Assembly (NCBI RefSeq): GCF_002086115.1
Contig: NZ_MVHJ01000031.1
Span: forward strand, 1-62,681
Length of the DNA: 62,681 nt
Direction: 5' to 3'
DNA from: Mycolicibacterium bacteremicum
GTDB lineage: Bacteria > Actinomycetota > Actinomycetes > Mycobacteriales > Mycobacteriaceae
Shown here: one piece after another, positions 36,311-43,897 of the stretch
Layout of the letters: every line of letters starts with the position of its first letter
Numbering within the stretch: position 1 is the stretch's first letter
Notes under the pieces: model-generated
The model's input: only the letters and a program-made list of their open reading frames with translations
What the model was told of the DNA's origin: nothing
Databases searched by the model: none
Translations under genes and position numbers: made by a program

Positions 36311-37165
36311 TCAGTCTCCGTCGTCGTAGTAGGTCGTCTCGGCCTTGGCCTCGAACCAGGCCCCCGAGGGGAGAAAGGACATCAGCCCGTCCAGCGCGCG
36401 CTGCATGTTGTCACTGGTGCCGGCAAGGAAGCTGCCATACAGCTCGCCGTTGACCTTGCGCGGGATGGACACGATGCGTCCCTGCGCGGAGTCCAGCACA
36501 CCGGCGGCCACGTCGGTCCGGGTGAACGTCCCGCCGGAGTGCCGTTCACTCGCCGTGATCTCCACCCAGCTGTTCGGGTTGGCCGTGGCCTCGGCATACG
36601 TTCGCGCGGATGCAGGGGAAATACCGAACTGCGACAACTGATTCGGTGTCCGCGACTCGGCCAGCCGGGTGGAAACGGCGGTCATCGGCTCGACATCGGC
36701 CGGATCCGCCGGACCCAGCACCGCGGTCACCATGCCGGCCAGGCCCACCTGCGGTGCGACCCGTTGCAGCACCAGCAGATCACCGTCGCGGGCCGCGATC
36801 ACATGCCGGTCACCCTTGCGGCACACCGCGAATCGCACCATCTTGCCGCCGACGTCGCGCCGCCACCAGCGGCCCTCGAGGGTGCGGTCGGGCCGGGACA
36901 GGGTGTCGGTCATGGCCGCCACCTCGGGGTGCGGCGCACCGAAGGCGTCCAACACCCCCTGTTCGGTCAGATCACGGGCGACCTGATCCCAGACCTTGTC
37001 GCGGAGTTCGGGTTGCGGGATGTTGGGACGTATCCCCAGCGCCGGGGGAAACTCCTCGAGCTGGAGGCGGTCGGCGATCACCAGCATTCCGTCGATGGTG
37101 ACCTCGACGGCGACCACATCGTCATAGTGCGTGGGTTCGCCGTGGCCGGCGAAAGAACTGGTCAT
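36311..37165 (-). CDS. espG1: EspG1, PE/PPE-specific chaperone
   Basis: This 284-residue protein matches EspG in size and in the blocks VEVTIDGMLVIADRLQLEEFPPALGI at the start and ITASERHSGGTFTRTDVAAGVLD near residue 210. EspG1 binds the tip of the cognate PPE protein and keeps the PE-PPE pair soluble until export. It is the first gene of the minus-strand ESX-1 operon. The 222-base gap to the divergent EspI-like gene must hold the operon promoter. Confidence 0.94.
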   Translation of the reverse strand: MTSSFAGHGEPTHYDDVVAVEVTIDGMLVIADRLQLEEFPPALGIRPNIPQPELRDKVWDQVARDLTEQGVLDAFGAPHPEVAAMTDTLSRPDRTLEGRWWRRDVGGKMVRFAVCRKGDRHVIAARDGDLLVLQRVAPQVGLAGMVTAVLGPADPADVEPMTAVSTRLAESRTPNQLSQFGISPASARTYAEATANPNSWVEITASERHSGGTFTRTDVAAGVLDSAQGRIVSIPRKVNGELYGSFLAGTSDNMQRALDGLMSFLPSGAWFEAKAETTYYDDGD

Positions 37166-37387
37166 CGCTGCATCCCCCTCCCCCTTGCGAGAATATCGTC
37201 ACGCCCGGGGCGGCTTCGCGGATTCCGCAGCACCGGATCTGTCGCGTACGACCAACCGACCCTAACAGCGCGCCGAGCACCCCGGATGCACCAATTTGGG
37301 CAGGCCAGACCGTTTGCCGGGCCACCTCGGTACCGGCCGGCGCGGGGGCCGTGGTTGATACTGGGATGACATCGGAGAGGAGATGTG
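37166..37387. promoter_or_regulatory. Divergent promoter region of espG1 and the EspI-like gene
   Basis: This 222-base gap separates two genes that diverge, so it must drive the whole minus-strand ESX-1 operon. On the plus strand TTGATACT (37355-37362) offers a -10 like element (GATACT) before a GAGAGGAG ribosome-binding site. I could not fix a matching -35 box, nor the minus-strand promoter. It is the first place to look for EspR, PhoP or WhiB6 control. Confidence 0.45.
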
Positions 37388-38626
37388 GTGACCGACCGCG
37401 ACGACGCATTGCGCCGCGAGCTGGGCTGGACCGGTCCGGAGGGCGCGGAGTTCGAGCCCGAGGTGCCCCCGGTGCACGACCAGCCGGTACGCGGCGTGGA
37501 CACCGGCCTTATCCCCGGCCAACGACCGGCGCCGCCGCCGTGGCCGGCCCCGGCGAGGCAGGCACCACCGGGTCGACCGCCCGCCGGACCGCCGGGGCCC
37601 GCCCGACCGCCCTATCCGCCGCAACCGTGGCCTGCGCAGCAACCGGCTCCGGGCCGGGTCACCCCGCCCGCTCCGCCGGCCTCCTACGCCGACCGGATCC
37701 CCGTGCAGGATCTCGTGCCGACCCGGCGCACCCAGCCCGCGCGCGGCTGGCGGCGGGCCGTCTTCCGCGCCTCCTTCGGGCTGATCAACCTGGGGCCGTC
37801 CCCGGACGAGGTGCGCCAGGCCGAGCTGGAGGCCAGGGTCCGCGGTGCGCTGCGGGGTCACTACAAGATCGGCGTACTGGGCAAGGGCGGGGTCGGCAAG
37901 ACCACGGTGTCGGCCAGTGTCGGTTCGGTACTGGCCGAACTTCGCCAGGACGACCGGGTGGTGGCCGTCGACGCCGACACCGCCTTCGGCAAGCTCGGCA
38001 GCCGGGTCGACCCCCGGGCCGTCGGCTCGTACTGGGAGTTGGCCGGCGATCAGCATCTGGAAACCTTCGCCGATATCCGCAGCCGGGTCGGGCACAACGC
38101 CGCGGGGCTGTTCGTGTTGGCCGGGGAGGGCACCCCGGCGCGCCGGCGGGTGCTCGATCCGGCCATCTACCGGGAGGCGACCTCCCGGCTGGACCGCCAC
38201 TTCTCGATCTCGATCGTGGACTGCAGTTCCACGATGGACAGCCCGGTGACCCAGGAGGTGCTGCGCGACCTCGACGCGCTGATCGTGGTGTCCTCCCCGT
38301 GGGTCGACGGCGCGGCGGCGGCCGGACAGACGATGGACTGGCTGGCCGCGCGCGGGCTCACCGGACTGCTGCAGCGCACCGTCGTGGTGCTCAACGACTC
38401 CGACGGGCACGCCGACAAGCGGACCCGCAGCATCCTGGCCCAGCAGTTCGCCGGTCAGGGGCAGGCCGTCGTCGAGGTGCCGTTCGACGGCCGGCTGCGC
38501 CCCGGCGGCGTCATCGCCGGCACGGCGGTGATGTCCCCGCAGACCCGCCGCAAGTTCGTCGAGATCGCTGCCGCGTTGGCCGCGCATTTCCCGACCAGCG
38601 ACGACCGCCACCGCGAACGCTTCTGA
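37388..38626 (+). CDS. EspI-like MinD/ParA ATPase, divergent from espG1
   Basis: This 412-residue protein has an acidic/Pro-rich N-terminus (about 1-110) and a MinD-like ATPase with Walker A GKGGVGKTT (Lys171). The block before it, FRASFGLINLGPSPDEV, aligns with RINMGPSPDEL of EspI encoded at 24442, so the two are paralogues. Later motifs SIVDCSSTMDSPV and DALIVVSSPWVDGA follow the MinD switch regions. Start is GTG 37388 or 37385, after a GAGAGGAG site. It lies in the slot that espE/espF occupy in M. tuberculosis. A role in control or polar placing of ESX-1 is inferred only. I do not recognise an accepted name. Confidence 0.9.
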   Translation: MTDRDDALRRELGWTGPEGAEFEPEVPPVHDQPVRGVDTGLIPGQRPAPPPWPAPARQAPPGRPPAGPPGPARPPYPPQPWPAQQPAPGRVTPPAPPASYADRIPVQDLVPTRRTQPARGWRRAVFRASFGLINLGPSPDEVRQAELEARVRGALRGHYKIGVLGKGGVGKTTVSASVGSVLAELRQDDRVVAVDADTAFGKLGSRVDPRAVGSYWELAGDQHLETFADIRSRVGHNAAGLFVLAGEGTPARRRVLDPAIYREATSRLDRHFSISIVDCSSTMDSPVTQEVLRDLDALIVVSSPWVDGAAAAGQTMDWLAARGLTGLLQRTVVVLNDSDGHADKRTRSILAQQFAGQGQAVVEVPFDGRLRPGGVIAGTAVMSPQTRRKFVEIAAALAAHFPTSDDRHRERF

Positions 38627-38634
38627 AAAGTCGT

Positions 38635-39363
38635 TCAGCGCCAATCTATCTGCGTGATCAGTGTCTCGATCGCCTCGGCATCGGCCGCGGTGAGCGCTCG
38701 TTCGGCCTCGGCATCGGCGATCGCGTCGTCGCTGAGACCGGCCACCTGGGCGGTCTCGGTGATGGTGAGGTTGGCGCGTCGGCGGGCGGCATAGAGGCGT
38801 TGGCCCAGCGTGGCGGTCGGTGCGCCGGCGGCCCGCAGCGTCAACTCGTCGATCCGGCTGCGGACTGTGCTCAGCGCGCGGATGAGTTCCGGGGTCACCT
38901 GGATGCGCGCGGCCCGCGCGGCCACCGTCTCGAGCTGGCGTAGATCGGCCAGGATGGCCGTGGCTCGGGTGGTGAACTCGGGATCCGTCACCGCGGGTAG
39001 TCCGGCGATCGCACCGGCGAAGGTATTGGCCGCGGCCACGACCGCCTGGGCGATCAACGGCACCTCGTCGGCAGCCGTAGCGGCCGGGCGGCGTGGGGCG
39101 GCGGGGGTGGCCGGTTCACCACGGCGGATCCGCTCGATGGTGCCCGGCGGCCACTGCAGGACCGCCTCGAGCTTGGTGCGGGTACCCAGACGCGGCCAGC
39201 TGCGGCCCTTCTCGAACGCGATGAGGGCGCCGGCATTGATGACGCCGTCGGCGGCCAGGCGGCGTTGGCTCACGTTCAGCTCGCGTCGACGGGCGGCGGC
39301 GGCGGCACCGGCGCGGACCATGCCGGGATCGTCGGCGGGCCCGGCGCTCCCGGTCTCGACCAC
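38635..39363 (-). CDS. Putative regulator with two XRE-like helix-turn-helix regions
   Basis: This 242-residue protein is not one I can name. Residues 18-60 (ARRRELNVSQRRLAADG, then LIAFEKGRSWPRLGTRTKLEAVL) look like an XRE helix-turn-helix. Residues 185-240 (LGQRLYAARRRANLTITETAQVAGLSDDAI when read in parts) look like a second one. The middle is helical and Ala-rich. It starts with GTG 39363 and ends eight bases from the convergent EspI-like gene. It stands between that gene and whiB6, so control of ESX-1 genes is a fair guess. No membrane segment or signal peptide is seen. Confidence 0.7.
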   Translation of the reverse strand: MVETGSAGPADDPGMVRAGAAAAARRRELNVSQRRLAADGVINAGALIAFEKGRSWPRLGTRTKLEAVLQWPPGTIERIRRGEPATPAAPRRPAATAADEVPLIAQAVVAAANTFAGAIAGLPAVTDPEFTTRATAILADLRQLETVAARAARIQVTPELIRALSTVRSRIDELTLRAAGAPTATLGQRLYAARRRANLTITETAQVAGLSDDAIADAEAERALTAADAEAIETLITQIDWR

Positions 39364-39465
39364 GTCATGTCCCTTCTGGTGCCCACGATGGGTGTGCTGA
39401 TCCTAGCCAGAGCTGGAGCACTGCTATGGCTTGGGGTGCCGTTCACCGTGATGTCGCCACAGCCG

Positions 39466-39618
39466 AACCGTATCAATGCAATGCATCAAACCGTTGCAGT
39501 GACGCGCTGTCCGCGACATCATTCGCGCAGCACAGAGCTCATTTATCTGCCTACCGGCGGCGCTACCGCGCCTTCTGGCTGCGGCGGTCGATCTACAAAC
39601 TGTTGCATTGCTACGGTT
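39466..39618. repeat. Inverted repeat pair in the whiB6 promoter region
   Basis: AACCGTATCAATGCAA (39466-39481) is repeated in reverse complement at 39603-39618 with one mismatch in 16. The copies are 121 bases apart, and the second overlaps the -35 element of whiB6. This arrangement fits a regulator that binds two sites and bends or loops the DNA. Confidence 0.7.
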
Positions 39619-39631
39619 TGTGATCTAGATT
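39603..39631 (+). promoter_or_regulatory. whiB6 promoter
   Basis: TTGCAT (39603-39608) and TAGATT (39626-39631) are 17 bases apart, the ideal SigA-type spacing. A transcript would start near 39638 and give a leader of about 40 bases with a GAGGAG ribosome-binding site before ATG 39679. Seen in the sequence; activity is inferred. Confidence 0.6.
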
Positions 39632-39678
39632 CGTCCGCAATGCGGCAGTCGAGCCGCCGCGGTACGAGGAGACACACC

Positions 39679-39969
39679 ATGAACGCACTGGGCCTGGACG
39701 GATTGCCGGTCGGCGACTGCACCCGCGATCCGGAGCGCTGGACCAACACCGCCGACGAGGAGGCCAAGGCGATCTGCCGGATGTGCCCACGCCGCTGGGC
39801 GTGCGCACGCGAGGCATGTGAGCTGCCGCGGGCCGAGGGCCTGTGGGCCGGCATCGTCATTCCCGAGGGCGGCCGCGGACGGTCCTTTGCGCTGAAGCAA
39901 CTGCGCTCACTGGCCGAACGCAACGGCTATCCGGTGCGTATGCGTCGACTCTTCCTGGAGTCCGCCTAG
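39679..39969 (+). CDS. whiB6: WhiB6 iron-sulfur regulator
   Basis: This 96-residue WhiB protein has the four cluster cysteines (GDC, then CRMCPRRWAC) and the WhiB6-type C-terminus EGLWAGIVIPE, followed by FALKQLRSLAERNGYPVR. These blocks match M. tuberculosis WhiB6 (Rv3862c) nearly word for word. WhiB6 holds a redox- and NO-sensitive 4Fe-4S cluster and controls ESX-1 genes. Its place next to ESX-1 is conserved. The ATG at 39679 has GAGGAG upstream. An extra cysteine (REACEL) follows the cluster motif. Confidence 0.96.
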   Translation: MNALGLDGLPVGDCTRDPERWTNTADEEAKAICRMCPRRWACAREACELPRAEGLWAGIVIPEGGRGRSFALKQLRSLAERNGYPVRMRRLFLESA

Positions 39970-39976
39970 AACGGGT

Positions 39977-40016
39977 CGCTCCCGCTGCCGTTTTCGAGGG
40001 GCCGGCAGCGGGAGCG
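39977..40016. terminator. Bidirectional hairpin after whiB6
   Basis: CGCTCCCGCTGCCG (39977-39990) pairs perfectly with 40003-40016 across a 12-base loop. It lies between the convergent ends of whiB6 (39969) and the secreted-protein gene (40025). Confidence 0.8.
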
Positions 40017-40024
40017 GCGCCCGA

Positions 40025-40498
40025 TCAGACCGCGGCGATGAAATCCGAGGTGTACACCTCGGCGGGCTGCTGCGAATACGGGTCGGGTCGCTCGACGGAG
40101 ACCCAGATGCCGGTCGTACCGGCGTCGATCGGGGCGTTGACGGTGATCGTCGCCGCGCCCACGGCGTCGGTGCGCACCCCGATCGGAGCGACGGCGCAGT
40201 CGGCCGAGCCACGCGGCATCTGGAAGACCTTGACGTAGTAGTCGGTGTTGGGCACCGCGGTCTGCAGCTGCACCTCCACCGGCACCGAGCCGGCGGCCGC
40301 CAGACGCACCAGCGCGACGGCCCGGGCATAGCCGGTACGCCAGGTGTGCGGCGAGACGCTGAAGTCGCACGCCCGCACCACGCTGGTCATCGGCATCACC
40401 TTGGCATCCGCCTCGGCCGCCGCGGGTGTGGCAAGTGCGGTCAGTCCTGATATTCCGGCGACCGCTGCCACCAGCATCCTTGCGCCCCGACGCGCCAT
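40025..40498 (-). CDS. Secreted protein of unknown function
   Basis: This 157-residue protein has a clear signal peptide (MARRGARMLVAAVAGISGL, cleavage near ATPAAAEA). The mature part is about 125 residues, rich in beta-forming stretches, with two cysteines (VRACDFS and ADCAVAP) likely to form a disulfide. Start at ATG 40498 rather than 40570 because the former gives the signal peptide and has AGGGTTGG-type ribosome-binding signal. I do not recognise the family. It ends at a terminator shared with whiB6. Confidence 0.75.
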   Translation of the reverse strand: MARRGARMLVAAVAGISGLTALATPAAAEADAKVMPMTSVVRACDFSVSPHTWRTGYARAVALVRLAAAGSVPVEVQLQTAVPNTDYYVKVFQMPRGSADCAVAPIGVRTDAVGAATITVNAPIDAGTTGIWVSVERPDPYSQQPAEVYTSDFIAAV

Positions 40499-40551
40499 CC
40501 CTGCCAACCCTTCACAAAAGTTACTCGTCGGTACAACAGTAGCCACCCGAA

Positions 40552-40565
40552 CGTCAATTTTGACG
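40552..40565. promoter_or_regulatory. Palindrome upstream of the secreted-protein gene
   Basis: CGTCAA and TTGACG form perfect arms around TT, 53 bases upstream of the ATG at 40498. TTGACG on either strand could also be a -35 box, so it may be an operator overlapping a promoter. No regulator is evident. Confidence 0.4.
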
Positions 40566-40750
40566 GCCACAGCGGGTGACGATGATCACCTCACCGGGGT
40601 CCGGAATAGCCGGGGCCGGTGTCCTGTTGAGATGAGCGACGGTGCCGGACATGCCCCGGGTACCACTGAGAAAACCGTCGCTTCGTGCGACCACTTGCCG
40701 AGAGGCGACATGCCGGCACCGTCCCTTAATCTGCAGCTAAGCTCGACACG

Positions 40751-41716
40751 GTGAGCAACGCCGAACCCGCTCCCGATGAAGTCGATTGCCGCGCATCCAC
40801 ATTCACCGGCGTACTACATGCCCGCGACGTGCCGCTCGGTGGTCCGCGTGCCATGACGGTGCGGCGCACCCTGCCGGCCCGGGAGCGCTCGATGATCGGC
40901 GCCTGGTGTTTTGCCGACCACTACGGCCCCCACGACATCCGAACCGGCGGCGGCATGGATGTCCCGCCGCACCCGCACACCGGATTACAGACCGTCAGTT
41001 GGCTTTTCAGCGGCGAGATCGAGCACCGCGACAGCAACGGCGTCCATGCGATGGTGCGTCCCGGCGAACTCAACCTGATGACCGCCGGTGCCGGCATCTG
41101 CCATTCCGAGGTGTCGACCGCGGCCACGGATGTTCTGCACGGCGTCCAGCTCTGGGTCGCCCTGCCCGACGCCGACCGGCACACGACGCGCGATTTCGCC
41201 CACCATGCGCCGCAACCGCACCCGATCACCGGTGCGACGCTGCGGGTCTTCCTCGGCGAACTCGCCGGTGACCGCTCACCGGTGCACACCTTCACACCGC
41301 TGCTCGGGGCGCAGGTCGATCTCGAACCGCACGCCGAGGTGGACCTCCCGGTCGACCGGACCTTCGAACACGGGGTCCTGCTGGACGAGGGGTCCGTCGA
41401 TATCGGCGGCATCGCTCTGCATCGTGCCGACCTGGCCTATCAGTCGCCCGGCTGTGACCGGTTACGGCTGGCCAACACCGGAGACGGCCCCGCTCGGGTC
41501 ATCCTGCTCGGCGGCCCGCCCTTCGGTGAGGCGCTGCTGATGTGGTGGAACTTCGTCGGCCGCAGCCACGAGGAGATCGTCGCCTACCGGCAGAACTGGC
41601 AGTCCGCCGAGCACTCGGCCGATCAGTTCGGCGAGGTCATCGGCTACCGCGGCGCGGTCCCCCGGCTACCGGCGCCGGGCCTACCCGGCACTAGGCTCAA
41701 GCCTCGTGTCCGCTGA
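40751..41716 (+). CDS. Pirin family protein
   Basis: This 321-residue pirin-like bicupin has the N-terminal metal-binding set VPPHPHTGLQTVSWLFSGEIEHRDS and the TAGAGICHSE block. It differs clearly from the pirin at 10892. Function may be a dioxygenase or a redox-linked regulator. The GTG start at 40751 is preceded by TAAGCT seven bases earlier, which could be a -10 box giving a leaderless transcript. Its last 11 bases overlap the start of a small GNAT gene, so the two are likely coexpressed. Confidence 0.92.
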   Translation: MSNAEPAPDEVDCRASTFTGVLHARDVPLGGPRAMTVRRTLPARERSMIGAWCFADHYGPHDIRTGGGMDVPPHPHTGLQTVSWLFSGEIEHRDSNGVHAMVRPGELNLMTAGAGICHSEVSTAATDVLHGVQLWVALPDADRHTTRDFAHHAPQPHPITGATLRVFLGELAGDRSPVHTFTPLLGAQVDLEPHAEVDLPVDRTFEHGVLLDEGSVDIGGIALHRADLAYQSPGCDRLRLANTGDGPARVILLGGPPFGEALLMWWNFVGRSHEEIVAYRQNWQSAEHSADQFGEVIGYRGAVPRLPAPGLPGTRLKPRVR

Positions 41717-41972
41717 ACAGAATGCCGCCGTGGTGACACCCGGCGAGAATCGGTTCACCATCGCGCTGGACGGCAGACAGGTCGGCCTGATCGATTTCCA
41801 GGACCGCGACGGTGTCCGGATCTTCACCCATACCGAGATCGATCCGGCGTTCGGGGGCCGCGGGCTCGGCACGCAACTCGTCGCCGAGACCGTCGCCGCC
41901 ACCCGTGCAGCCGGACTGCAGATCGAGTCCTACTGCTCCATGGTGACGCAGTACCTGCACAAGAATCCCTGA
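41706..41972 (+). CDS. Small GNAT-like N-acetyltransferase (YjdJ-type)
   Basis: This 88-residue protein is a minimal acetyltransferase of the GNAT type (COG2388). It shows FTHTEIDPAFGGRGLGTQLV, the acetyl-CoA binding loop, followed by a short strand and a C-terminal CSMVTQYLHKNP, in which the Cys and YLHKNP ending are typical. Its substrate is unknown. GTG at 41706 overlaps the pirin gene by 11 bases. Confidence 0.88.
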   Translation: MSAEQNAAVVTPGENRFTIALDGRQVGLIDFQDRDGVRIFTHTEIDPAFGGRGLGTQLVAETVAATRAAGLQIESYCSMVTQYLHKNP

Positions 41973-41988
41973 CCCCGCGGGACCGGGT

Positions 41989-42489
41989 CTAGCCGAGGTA
42001 CTGGGCGGTGGTGCCGCCCAGCGGAACTGCCGGCATCCCGAGCTTGCGGTGATCCCAGCTGCGGGTGCGTTGCGGCACGACCCGCACGCACACCCGGTTG
42101 TTCATCATCTGCTCCACGAACGGCTTCATCTCCTCGGTGTAGGGCCCGGTGTAGCGCTCCCACACGCTGATGCCCACCCGCAGATTGGTGTCCGGGTCGT
42201 CGATGATATCGGCCGTGCCGTCGATCGACACCCCGCGCAGGGTGTCGTAGGTGTGGCCGTCCTCGATCATCACGGTGACGGTGGGGTCGCGGCGCAGGTT
42301 GACGGCCTTCTGTGATTTGGCCTTGGTCTCGAACCAGATCTCGCCGTCGAGCACGGCGTACCACATGGCCACCAGATGGGGCCGGCCGTTGGGCAGCACC
42401 GTCGCCATGGTGGCGGTGCGGCTGCGATTGACGAACTCGGCGATCTCCTCGTCGGCCATCACGATCTTGGCGCGCTGATTGGTTCCCAT
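41989..42489 (-). CDS. PPOX-class F420/FMN-dependent enzyme
   Basis: This 166-residue split-barrel protein belongs to the pyridoxamine 5'-phosphate oxidase-like group: FVNRSRTATMATVLPNGRPHLVAMWY is the cofactor-binding N-terminal block and DPTVTVMIED follows. In mycobacteria this group includes F420-dependent reductases and FMN oxidases. The exact reaction cannot be told. ATG at 42489 (MGTNQRAK) is preferred over 42495. It ends 16 bases from the convergent GNAT gene. Confidence 0.88.
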   Translation of the reverse strand: MGTNQRAKIVMADEEIAEFVNRSRTATMATVLPNGRPHLVAMWYAVLDGEIWFETKAKSQKAVNLRRDPTVTVMIEDGHTYDTLRGVSIDGTADIIDDPDTNLRVGISVWERYTGPYTEEMKPFVEQMMNNRVCVRVVPQRTRSWDHRKLGMPAVPLGGTTAQYLG

Positions 42490-42524
42490 GATCAATCCTT
42501 ATCAGGCGCTCGACGTGGCGACGG

Positions 42525-43199
42525 TCACCGGGATGCCATTGAGTCGGCGGCCGTGAGTGCCGACGCGGCGGCACCGAACATGGTCGTCTTGATCGCGGCC
42601 AGCGTGCCCGGGTCCTTCCCGGCCAGCGGCCGGGCCAGATCCAGCGCCGCGTCGGTCACCGCACCCTCGTCGGCGGTCACATCCACGATTCCGTAGCGCA
42701 GCGCGTCGGGGCCGCCGAACCGGCGACCGGTGGTCATCGACGCGACCGCCGCCTGCGGGGTCAGCTTTGCCTGGATCAGCGCCGCCATGCCCGCGGTGAA
42801 CGGGATCTGGATATCGGCTTCCGGGAAGCAGAAGTACCCGCGGTCGGCGCGCATCACCCGGAAGTCGTGGGCGGTGGCCAGCATGGCGCCGGCACCGAAG
42901 GCGTGGCCCACGACGGCCGCGACCGTCGGCACACCGAGCGTGAGGACCCGCGCGAGCAGAGCCTGTACCCGGCCGACGTACCACTGGGTCTCGTCACCAT
43001 GGGCGGCCAGCCAGTCCAGATCGAGACCGTTGGTGTAGAACTTGCCGGTCGCGGTGGTCACCAGAGCCTGGACCCCGTTCGACTGCACGCGGTCCAGCAA
43101 CGCGTGCAGCGTGTCGAGAAGGTCTGGTGTGAAACGGTTTTCGTCGTCACCGAGGTTCAGGACGGCAATACCGTCCAGGATTTCCATGCTCGCGGTCAT
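42525..43199 (-). CDS. Enoyl-CoA hydratase/isomerase family protein
   Basis: This 224-residue crotonase-fold protein has the oxyanion hole blocks TTATGKFYTNGLDLDWL and AVVGHAFGAGAMLATAHDFRVM. The usual catalytic glutamates are not at their normal sites (the second block reads FPEADIQIPFTAG, with a possible acid), so it may be an isomerase or a hydrolase. It resembles eukaryotic peroxisomal delta3,delta2-enoyl-CoA isomerases. Its start overlaps the TetR stop by four bases, so both are in one operon under that regulator. Confidence 0.88.
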   Translation of the reverse strand: MTASMEILDGIAVLNLGDDENRFTPDLLDTLHALLDRVQSNGVQALVTTATGKFYTNGLDLDWLAAHGDETQWYVGRVQALLARVLTLGVPTVAAVVGHAFGAGAMLATAHDFRVMRADRGYFCFPEADIQIPFTAGMAALIQAKLTPQAAVASMTTGRRFGGPDALRYGIVDVTADEGAVTDAALDLARPLAGKDPGTLAAIKTTMFGAAASALTAADSMASR

Positions 43200-43804
43200 C
43201 GATGTCGTTCCTTTCGTGGTGGCGGTCCTGTCTGCAGGACCGCCCGGACGGCGGCGCGCAGGTGTGCGCGGGCGGTGGGGTCGGCCAGGCGGTCCCGGTT
43301 CAGCAGGATCGCGGTGGGCAGATCGACGATGCAGATGGTGATCGTGTCGACCGCGGCCGCATCCCGGCGCCCCCAGACGTCATCGGCCAACGCGACCAGG
43401 ACCGACACCAGCTGGCGATCGAGGTCGCGCAGGTCGGCGTCGAGGCCGTCGGACAGCTCCGGTCCGAGGACCTCCTCGCGCCGGACGGTCAACACCAGCC
43501 TGGCCGAGTCCGGATACCGTTCGGCAAAGTCCGCCGGCGCCTCGGCCGCCGCCACCACGGCGTCGACGCCGGTGGTCGCCGCCGCCGCCGCGCGTTGCAG
43601 CGCGAGGAAGCGCGCACCCGCCCGCAGCCAGGCGCGGCCCAGCAGATCCGCGCGTGACGAGAAGTTGTGGTAGAGCGCCCCATTGGACAACCCGGCCGCG
43701 GCTGCGACGGCCCGCACGGTCACCGCGGCCGGGCCCTGGGCGACCACCAGCGCCTCGACGGTGTCGAGCACCGTGTCCAGGTCGTACACACGCGGGCGGG
43801 GCAT
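43196..43804 (-). CDS. TetR-family regulator with a 26-bp palindromic operator
   Basis: This 202-residue regulator has the HTH VTVRAVAAAAGLSNGALYHNFSSRADLLGRAWL and a helical ligand domain. It begins MPRPRVYDLDTVLDTVEAL. Ten bases upstream of the start lies a perfect 12+2+12 palindrome, a textbook autoregulatory site. It is cotranscribed with the enoyl-CoA hydratase-like gene and diverges from the DUF808 gene, whose start is 58 bases from the palindrome. A fatty acyl-CoA ligand is plausible from the partner gene. Confidence 0.93.
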   Translation of the reverse strand: MPRPRVYDLDTVLDTVEALVVAQGPAAVTVRAVAAAAGLSNGALYHNFSSRADLLGRAWLRAGARFLALQRAAAAATTGVDAVVAAAEAPADFAERYPDSARLVLTVRREEVLGPELSDGLDADLRDLDRQLVSVLVALADDVWGRRDAAAVDTITICIVDLPTAILLNRDRLADPTARAHLRAAVRAVLQTGPPPRKERHR

Positions 43805-43813
43805 GCCGATAAT

Positions 43814-43839
43814 AATAACAGAGCACTTGCTCTGTTATT
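43814..43839. promoter_or_regulatory. Perfect 26-bp palindromic operator
   Basis: Arms AATAACAGAGCA and TGCTCTGTTATT are exact reverse complements around CT. The site is ten bases upstream of the TetR start and 58 bases before the divergent DUF808 start. It is the best defined operator in the window. Confidence 0.88.
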
Positions 43840-43897
43840 TCGCGGTTGATCGCCACGGGGATCGCACCGCGGTGTCCTACCGGCTAGCCTTCGGTAC

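Larger units (their letters stand above)
39364..39678. promoter_or_regulatory. whiB6 upstream control region
   Basis: These 315 bases lie between the HTH gene and whiB6 and are less GC-rich than the surroundings. They hold a good whiB6 promoter (39603-39631) and a widely spaced inverted repeat. A third partial copy, AAACCGTTGCA, lies near 39488-39498. In M. tuberculosis the whiB6 upstream region is a known control point for ESX-1 (PhoP, EspR), so regulator binding here is expected. Confidence 0.6.

Noticed and set aside
37388..38626. EspI-like gene considered as espI itself, displaced
   Set aside because: The gene at 24442-25884 has the MSADYDRLF start and WRHWLYLLTRIN block of true EspI and lies in the espI position, so this one is a paralogue.
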